A DNA stretch of 64,000 bases from Subtercola boreus (GCF_003399645.1 NZ_NBXD01000002.1:124001-188000), one strand, 5' to 3'. Positions 1 through 8,346 are shown, numbered from the stretch's first letter. Program-made: numbers and translations. The notes: generated from the sequence alone by a model not told the origin.

Positions 1-1352
1 ACGTGATCGCGCTCATCCGCGCCTCGTCCACTGTCGACGACGCCCGCACGGGCCTGATGAACCTGCTCGAGGTCGACGAGATCCAGGCGGATGCCATCCT
101 CACGATGCAGCTGCGGCGCCTCGCGGCTCTCGAACGACAGAAGATCGTCGACGAGGCGGCCGAACTGCAGGTCGAGATCGACGGCTTCCACGTCATTCTG
201 GGCAGCCCCGAGCGGCAGCGCGAGATCATCATCGACGAGGTCACCGAGATCGCGGCGAAATTCGGCGACGACCGGCGCACCGAGATCATGTTCGGCTTCG
301 ACGGCGACATGAACATGGAAGACCTCATCCCTGAAGAGGAGATGGTGGTCACGGTGACGCGCGGCGGCTACATCAAGCGAACCCGCAGTGACAACTACCG
401 CAGCCAGCACCGCGGCGGCAAAGGCGTCAAGGGTGCGCAGCTGCGCGCGGACGACGTCGTCGAGCACTTCTTCGTGACGACCACCCACCACTGGCTGCTG
501 TTCTTCACGAACACGGGCCGCGTGTACCGGGCGAAGGCCTACGAGTTGCAGGAGGCCGGTCGCGATGCGAAGGGCCAGCATGTCGCCAACCTGCTGGCGC
601 TGGCACCCGGCGAGCAGATCGCCCAGATCCTCGACATTCGCGACTACAGAGCTGCGACCTATCTGGTGCTCGCCACGCGCGAGGGCCTGCTCAAGAAGAC
701 CGCGCTCAGCGAGTACGACACCAACCGCTCCGGTGGAATCATCGCGATCAACCTCCGGGAGGGCGACGAGCTGGTCTCCGCACTGCTCGTCGAAGAGACG
801 AGCGACGTTCTGCTCGTCTCGAAGAAGGGTATGAGCATCCGGTTCACCGCCTCGAACGAGGCACTTCGCCCGATGGGTCGTTCGACCGCGGGCGTCATCG
901 GAATGAAGTTCAGAGACGACGACTACCTGCTCGACGCCTCAATGGTCTCCGACAACGGCTTCGTGTTCGTCGTCACCGAGGGTGGTTTCGCCAAGCGCAC
1001 CTCTGTCGACCAGTACCGGCTGCAGGGTCGGGGCGGTCTCGGCATCAAGGTGGCCAAGCTGCAGGATGCCCGTGGTGACCTCGCCGGGTCGCTGATCGTC
1101 GAAGAGGAGGACGAGGTCCTGGTGGTTCTTGCCAGTGGCAAGGTGGTACGCTCCTCCGTGGCCGAAGTCCCGGTCAAAGGCCGAGACACCATGGGTGTCG
1201 TCTTCGCGCGATTTGCTGAAGACGACCGAATCATCGCACTGGCCAAGAACACCGAACGCACCGTGGTGGAGGAGATTGTCGAGGCGGAGACCGCCGAGGC
1301 AGATCCCGACACAGCTTCCACAGATGCTGGAGAGGAAAGCGAAGACCTGTGA
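1..1352 (+). CDS. gyrA: DNA gyrase subunit A, C-terminal part (5' end outside window)
   Basis: This is the C-terminal third-to-half of GyrA, the DNA-cleaving subunit of the topoisomerase that introduces negative supercoils. The reading frame is open from the first base, so the start and the catalytic tyrosine lie upstream. The visible part begins in the coiled-coil region ([10 protein letters not shown]) and runs into the beta-pinwheel DNA-wrapping domain, with the GyrA-box-like [11 protein letters not shown] about 135 codons in and repeated GG[YF]-K-type blades. It ends in a Glu/Asp-rich tail, usual for actinobacterial GyrA. The stop TGA overlaps the GTG of the next gene, so the two are translationally coupled. 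Confidence 0.97.
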   Translation, partial: VIALIRASSTVDDARTGLMNLLEVDEIQADAILTMQLRRLAALERQKIVDEAAELQVEIDGFHVILGSPERQREIIIDEVTEIAAKFGDDRRTEIMFGFDGDMNMEDLIPEEEMVVTVTRGGYIKRTRSDNYRSQHRGGKGVKGAQLRADDVVEHFFVTTTHHWLLFFTNTGRVYRAKAYELQEAGRDAKGQHVANLLALAPGEQIAQILDIRDYRAATYLVLATREGLLKKTALSEYDTNRSGGIIAINLREGDELVSALLVEETSDVLLVSKKGMSIRFTASNEALRPMGRSTAGVIGMKFRDDDYLLDASMVSDNGFVFVVTEGGFAKRTSVDQYRLQGRGGLGIKVAKLQDARGDLAGSLIVEEEDEVLVVLASGKVVRSSVAEVPVKGRDTMGVVFARFAEDDRIIALAKNTERTVVEEIVEAETAEADPDTASTDAGEESEDL

Positions 1353-1759
1353 GCAACGTAGCGGAGAAACTCGCCAAGAAGTCGTCCCGGCCCGCCCAGA
1401 CGAAGCAGGTACGCCTGCGCCTGGTGTACATCGACTTCTGGTCGATTCTGAAGCTCTCGTTCCTGTGGTCGATCATCCTCGGCATCATCACGGTGGTGGC
1501 CGCCTTCCTGATCTGGTCGCTGCTCAACCAGACCGGGGTCTTCGACTCGGTCAACAAAGTGCTCACCGAGATCGCGGGTACGGGCAGCAACTTCGACATC
1601 AACTCCTTCGCATCGCTCGGCCAGGTGATGGGCTTCGCGATCATCGTGGCGATCCTCGACGTGATCGTGATCACGGCGCTCGGCGCCATCGCGGCCGTTC
1701 TGTACAACCTCACCGTGAAGATCACAGGTGGAGTGATGCTCGGTTTCACGAACAAGTAG
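1349..1759 (+). CDS. DUF3566 domain membrane protein
   Basis: A 136-residue protein with two predicted membrane segments (about residues 29-60 and 90-125) and a short basic N-terminus. Its family, DUF3566, is found almost only directly behind gyrA in actinobacteria; its function is not known. The GTG start overlaps the gyrA stop (GTGA), which fixes the start and suggests cotranscription with gyrA. The ending [14 protein letters not shown] is typical of the family. Confidence 0.9.
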   Translation: MSNVAEKLAKKSSRPAQTKQVRLRLVYIDFWSILKLSFLWSIILGIITVVAAFLIWSLLNQTGVFDSVNKVLTEIAGTGSNFDINSFASLGQVMGFAIIVAILDVIVITALGAIAAVLYNLTVKITGGVMLGFTNK

Positions 1760-1811
1760 GTTGTGGGTAAGATAGAAAAGTTGCATTCCACGAGTCTGCA
1801 ACCGCCCAAAC

Positions 1812-1888
1812 GGGGGTATAGCTCAGTTGGTTAGAGCGCTTCACTGATAATGAAGAGGTCCCAGGTTCAAATCCCGGTACCCCCACCA
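1812..1888 (+). tRNA. tRNA-Ile (GAT anticodon)
   Basis: The cloverleaf folds by eye. The 7-bp acceptor stem GGGGGTA pairs with TACCCCC, the anticodon loop CTGATAA holds GAT, and the T arm is GGTTCAAATCC. The 3' CCA is encoded in the DNA (1886-1888). It is the first of a pair with tRNA-Ala, the usual arrangement behind gyrA in this group. Confidence 0.97.
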
Positions 1889-1899
1889 CATCCCTCCAC

Positions 1900-1972
1900 G
1901 GGGCCTTAGCTCAATTGGTAGAGCGCCTGCTTTGCAAGCAGGAGGTCAGGAGTTCGATTCTCCTAGGCTCCA
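1900..1972 (+). tRNA. tRNA-Ala (TGC anticodon)
   Basis: Acceptor GGGGCCT pairs with AGGCTCC (one G-U pair). The anticodon loop TTTGCAA carries TGC and the T loop is GTTCGATTC. Unlike the tRNA-Ile 11 bases upstream, no 3' CCA is encoded, so it must be added after transcription. A strong terminator follows directly. Confidence 0.97.
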
Positions 1973-1980
1973 CTCGATCA

Positions 1981-2012
1981 AAAAATGACCGGCCGGTGGG
2001 CCGGTCATTTTT
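1981..2012 (+). terminator. Rho-independent terminator after the tRNA pair
   Basis: A perfect 14-bp stem (1981-1994 with 1999-2012) has a 4-base loop, a GC-rich core GACCGGCC and a run of five Ts at its end. It ends the tRNA-Ile/tRNA-Ala transcript, and the matching A-run would let it act from the other strand too. Confidence 0.93.
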
Positions 2013-2043
2013 CGTTCGAGCGTCGCTTGGTGTTAATTTTCTG

Positions 2044-2108
2044 GCTGCGCCGGTCCTTGCCCGGCGCAGCGCGCAGGGCGCGCCGCGCGCGGGCTCCACG
2101 CCCTGCGC
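2044..2108. other. Two consecutive GC-rich hairpins of unknown role
   Basis: GCTGCGCCGG (2044-2053) pairs with CCGGCGCAGC (2061-2070), and directly behind it GCGCAGGGCG (2071-2080) pairs with CGCCCTGCGC (2099-2108). Neither has a T-run. The rest of 2013-2192 shows nothing recognisable. Confidence 0.4.
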
Positions 2109-2192
2109 TTCGCGGCCACCGCCTCTGGTGAGTGGTGGCGATGGTTTTGGCGTGCCGGTGATTGTTGTTCAAGCTCTGTCCGTGGGGACGGA

Positions 2193-2225
2193 AAAGGCCC
2201 GGTCACCGCGAGGTGCCGGGCCTTT
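2193..2225 (-). terminator. Rho-independent terminator of the 2237-2767 gene
   Basis: AAAGGCCCGG (2193-2202) pairs with CCGGGCCTTT (2216-2225), with an inner CACC/GGTG pairing. Read on the minus strand it sits 11 bases behind the stop of the leftward gene and ends in a T-rich stretch (TTTTCC). Confidence 0.85.
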
Positions 2226-2236
2226 ATCGGTGTGGT

Positions 2237-2767
2237 CTAGACAGTGGGGGCGGTGTCGATCTCGTCTTCGCTGATCCAGAGCTCGTCGTCGGCGCGGAAG
2301 GTCTGCCAGACGGCGTAACCGATTCCGACGAGTGCGGCCGCTGCGGTGGCGAAGGCCACGTAGGTGCCGACGTGCGACTGCTTCTTGGCGGCCTTCGGGC
2401 TCACTTTGGAGATCGCGGTCTTCACCGTCTTGTTGTCGCTGAGACCCACCGCGCCGGCAGCAGAGGCGAGTCCGCCACCGATGGCGGGAAGGACATCGGA
2501 GTTGAACTTCGACTTGGCCTGCTCGCCGGCGACCTTCACGTTCGCCAGGTTGCGGGCCGAGACCTTTGCCACCGTGTCGGAGGCGTTCTTCGTCGCGATG
2601 CGTACGCGCGGCACGACCTCCTCCTTGGTGTACTCACCGAGTTGAAGAGACGCCTCGCGCGCGACGTGGTTGGCGCGGTCGAGAATTTCCTGCTGGTCAT
2701 TCCAGAGTCTGTCGGCACTTGAACGCAAGTTCTTGAGCGCCTTCTGGCGTTTACGGGTGGAACTCAT
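2237..2767 (-). CDS. Conserved small membrane-anchored protein, function unknown
   Basis: A 176-residue protein. The N-terminal two thirds are charged and probably helical (KRQKALKNLRSSADRLWN...), followed by one membrane segment (VGTYVAFATAAAALVGIGYAVW, about 140-162) and a short acidic tail. The ATG at 2767 is chosen because GGAGGT lies 6 bases upstream; the frame stays open further upstream but without a good start signal. I do not recognise an enzymatic motif. Relatives in Microbacteriaceae are, as I recall, sometimes labelled DNA helicase, which nothing in this sequence supports. Confidence 0.75.
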   Translation of the reverse strand: MSSTRKRQKALKNLRSSADRLWNDQQEILDRANHVAREASLQLGEYTKEEVVPRVRIATKNASDTVAKVSARNLANVKVAGEQAKSKFNSDVLPAIGGGLASAAGAVGLSDNKTVKTAISKVSPKAAKKQSHVGTYVAFATAAAALVGIGYAVWQTFRADDELWISEDEIDTAPTV

Positions 2768-2909
2768 CAGAAACCTCCATCGGCTGAGAACGCGGTCGAA
2801 CCCAATCTTGCCACGCAAATCCGAACCGCCGAACATCGAGACCTGACTATCCTCCTTCTTTACGCTGACCCTTGACTGTGTGCTGCGGCCCATGTGTGAG
2901 AATTGAGGC

Positions 2910-3449
2910 ATGGCCAAGCACACCCACGTCGCGACCCTGCACACCAACCTCGGCGACATCTCTGTCAACCTCTTCGGCAACCACGCGCCGCAGACCGTCA
3001 AGAACTTCGTCGGTCTCGCCACGGGCGAGCGCGAGTGGACCGACCCGAAGACGGGTGCCGCCACCAGCGCCAAGCTCTACGACGGCAGCGTCTTCCACCG
3101 CATCATTCCGGGGTTCATGATCCAGGGCGGAGACCCCCTCGGCAACGGAACCGGTGGTCCCGGCTTTCGATTCAACGATGAGATCAACCCCGAGCTGAAC
3201 TTCGCCGAGCCGTACATTCTCGCGATGGCCAACGCCGGCATCCAGGGCGGCCAGGGCACGAACGGTTCACAGTTCTTCATCACCGTCGGCCCGACCACGT
3301 GGTTGCAGGGCAAGCACACCATCTTCGGTGAGGTGGCCGACGACTCTTCCCGGCGCATCGTCGACAAACTCGCTGCTGTCGCCACAGACTCGTACGACCG
3401 CCCCCTCGACGCCATCGTGATCGAGAGCGTCGAGGTCGCCGACGCCTAA
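2910..3449 (+). CDS. ppiA: Peptidyl-prolyl cis-trans isomerase, cyclophilin type
   Basis: A 179-residue single-domain cyclophilin that accelerates isomerisation of Xaa-Pro bonds during protein folding. It carries the signature FHRIIPGFMIQGGD (about 68-81), the active-site GTNGSQFFIT stretch and the W-L-x-GKHTIFG motif. No signal peptide, so cytoplasmic. The gene stands alone between a leftward gene and rhomboid, 44 bases downstream. The position near gyrA matches the PpiA gene of other actinobacteria. Confidence 0.95.
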   Translation: MAKHTHVATLHTNLGDISVNLFGNHAPQTVKNFVGLATGEREWTDPKTGAATSAKLYDGSVFHRIIPGFMIQGGDPLGNGTGGPGFRFNDEINPELNFAEPYILAMANAGIQGGQGTNGSQFFITVGPTTWLQGKHTIFGEVADDSSRRIVDKLAAVATDSYDRPLDAIVIESVEVADA

Positions 3450-3493
3450 GTGCGAATCGAGACACAGCTGCCGCTGACGGAGGTTCGAGCACC

Positions 3494-4378
3494 ATGACCT
3501 CCGTTCCGGTGCCCTCGGCCGGCCACTGCTACCGCCATCCCGACCGGCAGAGCTACATCCTGTGCCAGCGCTGCGGCAAGACGGTGTGCCCCGAGTGCTC
3601 CGTCCAGGCGGCGGTCGGCGTGCACTGCGTCGACTGTGCCCGCGAGGCGAGCCGCTCCCACCCGTCGAACCGCCGCCCGGCGTACGTTCGGGCGGCGCGA
3701 TCGCTGACCCGGTCATCCGGAGCACCCGTCGTGACCTACGGCATCATGGCCGTGACGGTGTTCGTCTTCGTGCTCCAGCTTGTTCCTCTGTTGGGCATCA
3801 CCGACGCACTGCAGTTCGCCGGAGCGTATGTGCAGCCCGACGCTGGTTACGCGGTCGGCCTCGAGCCGTGGCGCATGCTCACGTATGCGCTCGTGCACAC
3901 CCCCTTCTCCATCAGCTCGCCGTTCACCATCCTGCACATTCTCTTCAACATGTACTCGCTGTACATCTTCGGGCGCATTCTCGAGCCGATGATCGGCCGG
4001 TGGCGGTTTCTCGCGCTGTACGTGCTCGCGGCCATCGGCGGGGCCTTCGCCGTCGACCTGCTCAACGACCCGGGCCAGGCTGTCATCGGAGCGTCTGGCG
4101 CGATCTTCGGCCTGATGGCCGCGTACTTCATCATTGCCAGGCGGCTGGGCGGCAATACGTCGCAGCTCGTCGTTCTCGTTGTGTTGAACCTCGCGATCGG
4201 GTTCTTCGTTCCGGGCATCTCGTGGCAGGCGCACGTCGGTGGCCTCCTCGTCGGAGCGCTGGTCGGCGTCATCTACATTGAAACGCGCAAAAAGCAGCAG
4301 CAGTGGATCCAGGCACTGCTGACGGCGGCAGTCTTCGCGGTGATCATCGTCGCCACGGTCGTTCGTTCACTGGTCTGA
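3494..4378 (+). CDS. Rhomboid family intramembrane serine protease with N-terminal zinc-binding segment
   Basis: A 294-residue polytopic membrane protease that cleaves transmembrane segments of substrates. The catalytic dyad is visible: Ser201 in GASGAIFG and His247 in WQAHVGG. The conserved HILFNMYSLYIFG lies at 148-160. Residues 11-48 carry a CxxC/HxxC array (CQRCGKTVCPECS...HCVDC) like a B-box zinc finger, a common addition in actinobacterial rhomboids. About six or seven membrane segments follow. Substrates are not predictable from the sequence. Confidence 0.93.
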   Translation: MTSVPVPSAGHCYRHPDRQSYILCQRCGKTVCPECSVQAAVGVHCVDCAREASRSHPSNRRPAYVRAARSLTRSSGAPVVTYGIMAVTVFVFVLQLVPLLGITDALQFAGAYVQPDAGYAVGLEPWRMLTYALVHTPFSISSPFTILHILFNMYSLYIFGRILEPMIGRWRFLALYVLAAIGGAFAVDLLNDPGQAVIGASGAIFGLMAAYFIIARRLGGNTSQLVVLVVLNLAIGFFVPGISWQAHVGGLLVGALVGVIYIETRKKQQQWIQALLTAAVFAVIIVATVVRSLV

Positions 4379-4394
4379 GTCGGCCGCACAACGT

Positions 4395-4422
4395 CAGTCG
4401 CACTGTGCCAGTCGCACTGTGC
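4395..4422. repeat. 14-bp tandem duplication
   Basis: CAGTCGCACTGTGC occurs twice head to tail (4395-4408 and 4409-4422) just behind the rhomboid stop codon. Confidence 0.85.
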
Positions 4423-4451
4423 CAGCGAGCCGCCGCCAGCGAGCTGCTGAG

Positions 4452-4482
4452 TTATCCACAGGCTTATGCACATTGGGGATAA
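4452..4482. promoter_or_regulatory. Cluster of three DnaA-box-like 9-mers
   Basis: TTATCCACA (4452-4460) and TTATGCACA (4464-4472) match the DnaA box consensus TTATNCACA exactly. TGGGGATAA (4474-4482) is the reverse complement of TTATCCCCA, one mismatch away. They lie within 31 bases in the gap between two convergent genes, so they are not in an obvious promoter. The surrounding A/T-rich stretch is exceptional in this window. Confidence 0.6.
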
Positions 4483-4498
4483 TTACAGTAGTGTAATT
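4481..4498. other. A/T-rich inverted repeat next to the DnaA boxes
   Basis: AATTACA (4481-4487) and TGTAATT (4492-4498) are perfect inverted arms around GTAG. It could be a protein-binding site or a weak bidirectional terminator between the convergent rhomboid and crgA genes. Confidence 0.45.
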
Positions 4499-4536
4499 GT
4501 CGGTCGTTCTAAGGGCGTGCCGTCTTCGATGTGAGG

Positions 4537-4776
4537 TTAACGCCAACGGGTCGTCATGAGAAAGCCGATGAAGGCGATACCGAAGCCGATGAGGATGTTC
4601 CAGCTGCCCAGGTCGGGAATCGGGAGGACGCCCTGGCTGACGTAGAAGACGATGATCCAGATGAGACCGATGAGCATGAAACCGAACATGACAGGCTTGA
4701 ACCACACCGGGTTCGGAGCGGACTCATCGCTCGTTCGCTGAACGGCTTGCTGGGAACGGGTCTTTTCGCGGGCCAT
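4537..4776 (-). CDS. crgA: Cell division protein CrgA
   Basis: A 79-residue protein with the CrgA layout: a short charged N-terminus, then two membrane segments (about 29-47 and 57-74) joined by a short loop with PDLGSWN, ending in TRWR. In actinobacteria CrgA is a small divisome component that interacts with FtsZ- and PBP-associated proteins. It is slightly shorter than the usual 84-93 residues. The ATG is 7 bases behind a TAAGAT hexamer, so the mRNA is probably leaderless. Confidence 0.92.
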   Translation of the reverse strand: MAREKTRSQQAVQRTSDESAPNPVWFKPVMFGFMLIGLIWIIVFYVSQGVLPIPDLGSWNILIGFGIAFIGFLMTTRWR

Positions 4777-4783
4777 GCCGACG

Positions 4784-4789
4784 ATCTTA
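4784..4789 (-). promoter_or_regulatory. Predicted -10 element of crgA
   Basis: TAAGAT on the minus strand ends 7 bases before the crgA ATG, so transcription would start at or next to the start codon. Confidence 0.55.
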
Positions 4790-4867
4790 GCTGGGAATAC
4801 TGGCGGGTTGCAGTATGGCCGCCTTGATACGCTGTGAGTAACTCAGCTTTTCGCAAACCACTTCTTC

Positions 4868-4873
4868 TAAGAT
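4868..4873 (+). promoter_or_regulatory. Predicted -10 element of the sortase gene
   Basis: TAAGAT ends 7 bases before GTG 4881. The in-frame ATG at 4872 lies inside this hexamer and would not be on the transcript. Confidence 0.5.
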
Positions 4874-4880
4874 GACCGGC

Positions 4881-5780
4881 GTGACAGACATATTCTCACT
4901 TTCCCCCGATGAGCCCGACGAGGTGCCCGCGGCCAGGGGCGGGCCCGCCTCCGACAAGCGGCCCCGGCAGCACGGGCGGCGGTCCCGCGTGGCACCGGGG
5001 CCGCGGCCACGCTCCGTGGTGCGGGGGGTCATCGGGGTGGCTGGCGAACTCCTCATCACGGCGGGGGTTCTGGTGTTCCTCTTCCTGGGTTGGCAGCTGT
5101 GGATCCAGGGCATCGCGCTGAACAGCGCGCAAAACAGCGACGCTTCGGGGCTCTCCCAGCAGTGGAACGCCTCGCCCGTCGGACCGGTCGCGCCCGATGG
5201 CTCGACAAAGGGGGCCCCGTCGACGGGTGCTCCGCCTGCGGGTACGGTCGACGCATCCGGAGCGTCCCCGGTGGTCATGGCTGCACCGGCAGAGACGAAA
5301 CAGTTCGCTGTGCTCTACGTGCCGCGGTTCGGTGCAGACTACAAGCGCACCGTTGCCGAGGGCGTCGACGCGAAGGCGGTGCTGAACGCCGGTGGCGCCG
5401 GGCACTACGAGACAAGCCAGATGCCGGGTGACATGGGCAACTTCGCCATCGCCGCACACCGCGACGGGTGGGGCAGTCCTTTCATCAAGATCAACGAGCT
5501 GCAGATCGGCGACCCCATCTACGTCGAGACACAAGACGGCTGGTACACCTACCGTTACCGCGATACCGAGTACGTCACCCCCGAGGGTGTCGATGTGTTG
5601 AGCGCCGTTCCGCAGGTACCGGATGCTGCGCCCACCGATCGGCTGATCACCCTGACCAGCTGCAACCCTCTGTACATCGCCTCCGAGCGCATCATCGCCT
5701 ACGGGGTACTCGAGTCGTTCACCCCGCGGAGTGCGGGTGCGCCCGCAGAGATCGCAGGCCTCACCGGAAAGGGGGCCTAG
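4881..5780 (+). CDS. Class E sortase
   Basis: A sortase, the extracellular transpeptidase that fixes proteins carrying a C-terminal sorting signal to the cell wall. One N-terminal membrane anchor (about 48-75), a Pro/Ala/Gly-rich linker to about residue 135, then the sortase beta-barrel. Catalytic His193 (AAHRDGW), Cys261 (TLTSCNP) and Arg270 (SERII) are all present (numbering from GTG 4881). The alternative ATG 4872 adds three residues but overlaps the probable -10 box. It is followed three bases later by a small membrane protein and trpG, an order I recall as common in Microbacteriaceae. Substrates are not in this window. Confidence 0.9.
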   Translation: MTDIFSLSPDEPDEVPAARGGPASDKRPRQHGRRSRVAPGPRPRSVVRGVIGVAGELLITAGVLVFLFLGWQLWIQGIALNSAQNSDASGLSQQWNASPVGPVAPDGSTKGAPSTGAPPAGTVDASGASPVVMAAPAETKQFAVLYVPRFGADYKRTVAEGVDAKAVLNAGGAGHYETSQMPGDMGNFAIAAHRDGWGSPFIKINELQIGDPIYVETQDGWYTYRYRDTEYVTPEGVDVLSAVPQVPDAAPTDRLITLTSCNPLYIASERIIAYGVLESFTPRSAGAPAEIAGLTGKGA

Positions 5781-5783
5781 CGC

Positions 5784-5945
5784 GTGTACGGTGCTCTCTG
5801 GCGTGGCCTGCCCGGGCCGGTGTGGCTGCGCGTCCTGATGCTGGTCGTTCTGGTGGCGGCTCTGCTGTTCGTTCTGTCGACGTGGGTGTTTCCCTGGGTC
5901 GACGGGGTGTTGACCCCGAGCCAACCGGTTACGGTTGATCCATGA
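5784..5945 (+). CDS. 53-residue membrane protein between sortase and trpG
   Basis: The GTG at 5784 opens a 53-residue frame that starts MYGALWRGLPGPVWLRV, has one strongly hydrophobic segment (about 17-39) and ends VTVDP. It begins three bases after the sortase stop and its TGA overlaps the ATG of trpG (ATGA), so it fills the gap exactly, which argues that it is real. No domain is recognised. It may be a sortase accessory or simply a conserved small protein. Confidence 0.65.
   Translation: MYGALWRGLPGPVWLRVLMLVVLVAALLFVLSTWVFPWVDGVLTPSQPVTVDP
5930..5935 (+). promoter_or_regulatory. Possible internal -10 element for trpG
   Basis: TACGGT lies 6 bases before the trpG ATG, within the end of the preceding small gene. 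It could allow leaderless trpG transcripts independent of the sortase. Confidence 0.4.
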
Positions 5946-6580
5946 CCCATGTGCTCGTCATCGACAACTACGACAGCTTCGTCTACACGCTGAACGGGTA
6001 CCTGCACCAGCTCGGTGCCGAGACCACGGTCGTGCGCAACGACGCCTTCTCCGGTGAAGACGCTGCGGCCGCGATCGAACAGTACGACGCGGTGCTGATC
6101 TCCCCGGGGCCGGGCAAACCCTCCGAGGCCGGGGTCTCGGTCGCCGTCGTGCATGCCGCGGTCGAGTCGGCGACACCCCTGCTCGGCGTGTGCCTCGGGC
6201 ACCAGGCGATCGCCGAGGCGATGGGAGCCACGGTCACGAACGCCGAAGAACTCATGCACGGCAAGACCTCGGTCATCGTGCACGACGGCAGCGCCTTCTA
6301 CGACGGGGTGAACCAGAACTTCACCGCCACCCGGTACCACTCGCTCGCGGTCGTCGACGGCACGGTGCCCGATTCGCTCGTGGTGACCTCGCGCACCCAG
6401 GGAGGCGTCATCATGGGGCTGCGGCACTCGACCGAGCCGGTCTTCGGGGTGCAGTTCCACCCGGAGTCGGTGCTCACCGAGGGGGGCTACCGGATGCTCG
6501 CCAACTGGCTCACGGCCGCCGGTCTCGAGTCGGCGCAGCACGCGGCCGACGGGCTCAGCCCGCTCGTTCGGGTCGGTTAG
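5942..6580 (+). CDS. trpG: Glutamine amidotransferase of anthranilate or aminodeoxychorismate synthase
   Basis: A 212-residue class I glutamine amidotransferase domain that supplies ammonia to the chorismate-aminating subunit, in tryptophan or folate synthesis. The catalytic triad is present: Cys84 (GVCLGHQ), His173 and Glu175 (QFHPES). The oxyanion-loop ISPGPG is at 53-58. The partner TrpE or PabB is not in the window, so trpG versus pabA cannot be decided; in actinobacteria the copy next to pknB often serves folate synthesis. It ends convergently, overlapping the end of pknB by four bases. Confidence 0.92.
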   Translation: MTHVLVIDNYDSFVYTLNGYLHQLGAETTVVRNDAFSGEDAAAAIEQYDAVLISPGPGKPSEAGVSVAVVHAAVESATPLLGVCLGHQAIAEAMGATVTNAEELMHGKTSVIVHDGSAFYDGVNQNFTATRYHSLAVVDGTVPDSLVVTSRTQGGVIMGLRHSTEPVFGVQFHPESVLTEGGYRMLANWLTAAGLESAQHAADGLSPLVRVG

Positions 6581-8346
6581 CCCGCTGTCGGCGTGGCTGT
6601 CGCTGTCGGCGTCGCTGTCGGTGCCGGGCCGGGCGTACCGCCGCTGCTCGGTCCGGTGCAGTACCGCAGCACGATCCGCGAGCCCTGGGGAGCGTCTCCG
6701 GCCGGGATCGACTGGTTGGTGACGATGTTGTCGTCGTTCGACGCACACGAGGGGTCGAGTTCGGCCGCGATGGCGAAGTTCGTGGGCTGAAGCGCCCGCT
6801 GGGCCGACTCGAGCGGCATGTTGACGACGTTCGGAACGGTGACGAGCCCGTTCGACACCACGAACGTCACCGTCGATCCGGCGAAGCTCTGGGCACCCGC
6901 GGTCGGTGCCGTGCTGATGATGACATCGGCGGGAACGGAGGCCGAGTTCTCCTTCGACGTCGCGCCGATGAGGAGCCCCAGCGCGGTGATCGTGGGTGTC
7001 GCCGCCGCGACCGTACTGCCGGCGACGCTCGGCATCGCGACAGGCTTCGGCCCGAGAGAGACGTAGACGCTGACCGTCGTTTTCGGCTGCACCACGGTCA
7101 GCGCGACCGGGTCTGTACGGATGACCTGGCCCAGGGGCACCGTCGGATCGTTCACGTCGAACCGCTGGGTCAGGAGGTCGAGTTGCTGAAGCGTCGCGTT
7201 CGCGGCGTCGTAGGTCTGCCCCGTGGTCGCCGGGATGATGCGCGAGGCCTCAGGGATGATGTTGGTCTCGCGCAGGGAGAAGACCCAGAACAGAATGGCG
7301 ATGAGGATGACGGCCACGCTGGCGATGCCGGCCCAGATCCAGATGACGGGTGGCCGCGACTGGGTGCGCACGGCGTAGTCGTCCCCACCGGCGAGCTGGG
7401 TGAGTGCGGCATCCGACCCTCCCGTCAGTGTCGGCGGGGCGCCGAACAGGGAGGCCTGGAAGTCTTCGGCGGGCAGACGCTTCGACGGGATCTTGCCCGC
7501 GCCGGCGATCTGCAGGTCGACCTTGAAGTCGGCAGCGCTCTGGAAGCGAGCGAACCGGTCTTTCGCCAGGGCGTGTGCGACGACCTGGTCGAGCGCGGGA
7601 GAGACCTTCTGGTTGATCGAACTCGGCGCCACAGGGGCTTCGCTGACGTGCTGGTACGCGACGGCTACCGGAGTCTCTCCCCGGAACGGCGCCCGCCCGG
7701 TGAGGAGCTCGAACAGCACGATGCCCGTGGAGTAGAGGTCGGTGCGCGCATCGACAGACTCGCCGCGGGCCTGCTCCGGTGAGAAGTACTGGGCCGTTCC
7801 GAGGATGGCGGTGGTCTGCGCGACAGTCGCCGAAGAGTCGGAGATCGCGCGGGCGATGCCGAAGTCCATCACCTTCACCTGGCCGGAATTGGTGAGCATG
7901 ATGTTGCCCGGCTTGATGTCGCGGTGAACGACCCCGGCACGGTGCGAGTACTCGAGGGCGGTCAGGATGCCGTCGGTGATACGAACGGCCTCGGCCGGGT
8001 CGACCGGGCCCTGCCTGATCAGATCTTTGAGCAGGATGCCCTGCACGTACTCCATGACGATGAACGGCACGATCTCTTCGCTGCCCCCGGCCTCGGCGAC
8101 GCGCTCCTCGCCGGCATCGAACACCCGCACGATGGTCGGATGCGCCATGCGCGACACAGCCTGCGCCTCCTGGCGGAAACGGGTGCGAAAGATGGGGTCA
8201 CCGGCCAGCGACGACTTCAGCAGTTTGATCGCCACCGGGCGCCCCAGCCGTTCGTCGCGGCCGACGTAGACGTTCGACATCCCGCCGCGACCGATGATGT
8301 CACCGATGCGGTATCGCCCGGCGAGAAGGCGATTGTCATCGGTCAC
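6577..8346 (-). CDS. pknB: Serine/threonine kinase PknB with PASTA domains
   Basis: A transmembrane Hanks-type kinase that senses muropeptides or lipid II and phosphorylates cell-wall and division proteins. The kinase domain spans about 11-275: glycine loop GRGGMSNVY, Lys41, catalytic HRDIKPGN (Asp143) and DFG (Asp161). One membrane segment (about 333-358) is followed by three PASTA-type repeats and a Pro/Thr/Ala-rich tail, 589 residues in all. Mycobacterial PknB has four PASTA repeats, so this one is shorter. It is the last gene of the leftward fhaA-pknB operon, with a 106-base gap behind pknA. Confidence 0.95.
   Translation of the reverse strand: MTDDNRLLAGRYRIGDIIGRGGMSNVYVGRDERLGRPVAIKLLKSSLAGDPIFRTRFRQEAQAVSRMAHPTIVRVFDAGEERVAEAGGSEEIVPFIVMEYVQGILLKDLIRQGPVDPAEAVRITDGILTALEYSHRAGVVHRDIKPGNIMLTNSGQVKVMDFGIARAISDSSATVAQTTAILGTAQYFSPEQARGESVDARTDLYSTGIVLFELLTGRAPFRGETPVAVAYQHVSEAPVAPSSINQKVSPALDQVVAHALAKDRFARFQSAADFKVDLQIAGAGKIPSKRLPAEDFQASLFGAPPTLTGGSDAALTQLAGGDDYAVRTQSRPPVIWIWAGIASVAVILIAILFWVFSLRETNIIPEASRIIPATTGQTYDAANATLQQLDLLTQRFDVNDPTVPLGQVIRTDPVALTVVQPKTTVSVYVSLGPKPVAMPSVAGSTVAAATPTITALGLLIGATSKENSASVPADVIISTAPTAGAQSFAGSTVTFVVSNGLVTVPNVVNMPLESAQRALQPTNFAIAAELDPSCASNDDNIVTNQSIPAGDAPQGSRIVLRYCTGPSSGGTPGPAPTATPTATATPTAG

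Noticed and set aside
4452-4498. The chromosomal replication origin itself
   Set aside because: oriC normally lies between dnaA and dnaN, which are not in the window; the cluster is small and lies in a convergent gap.
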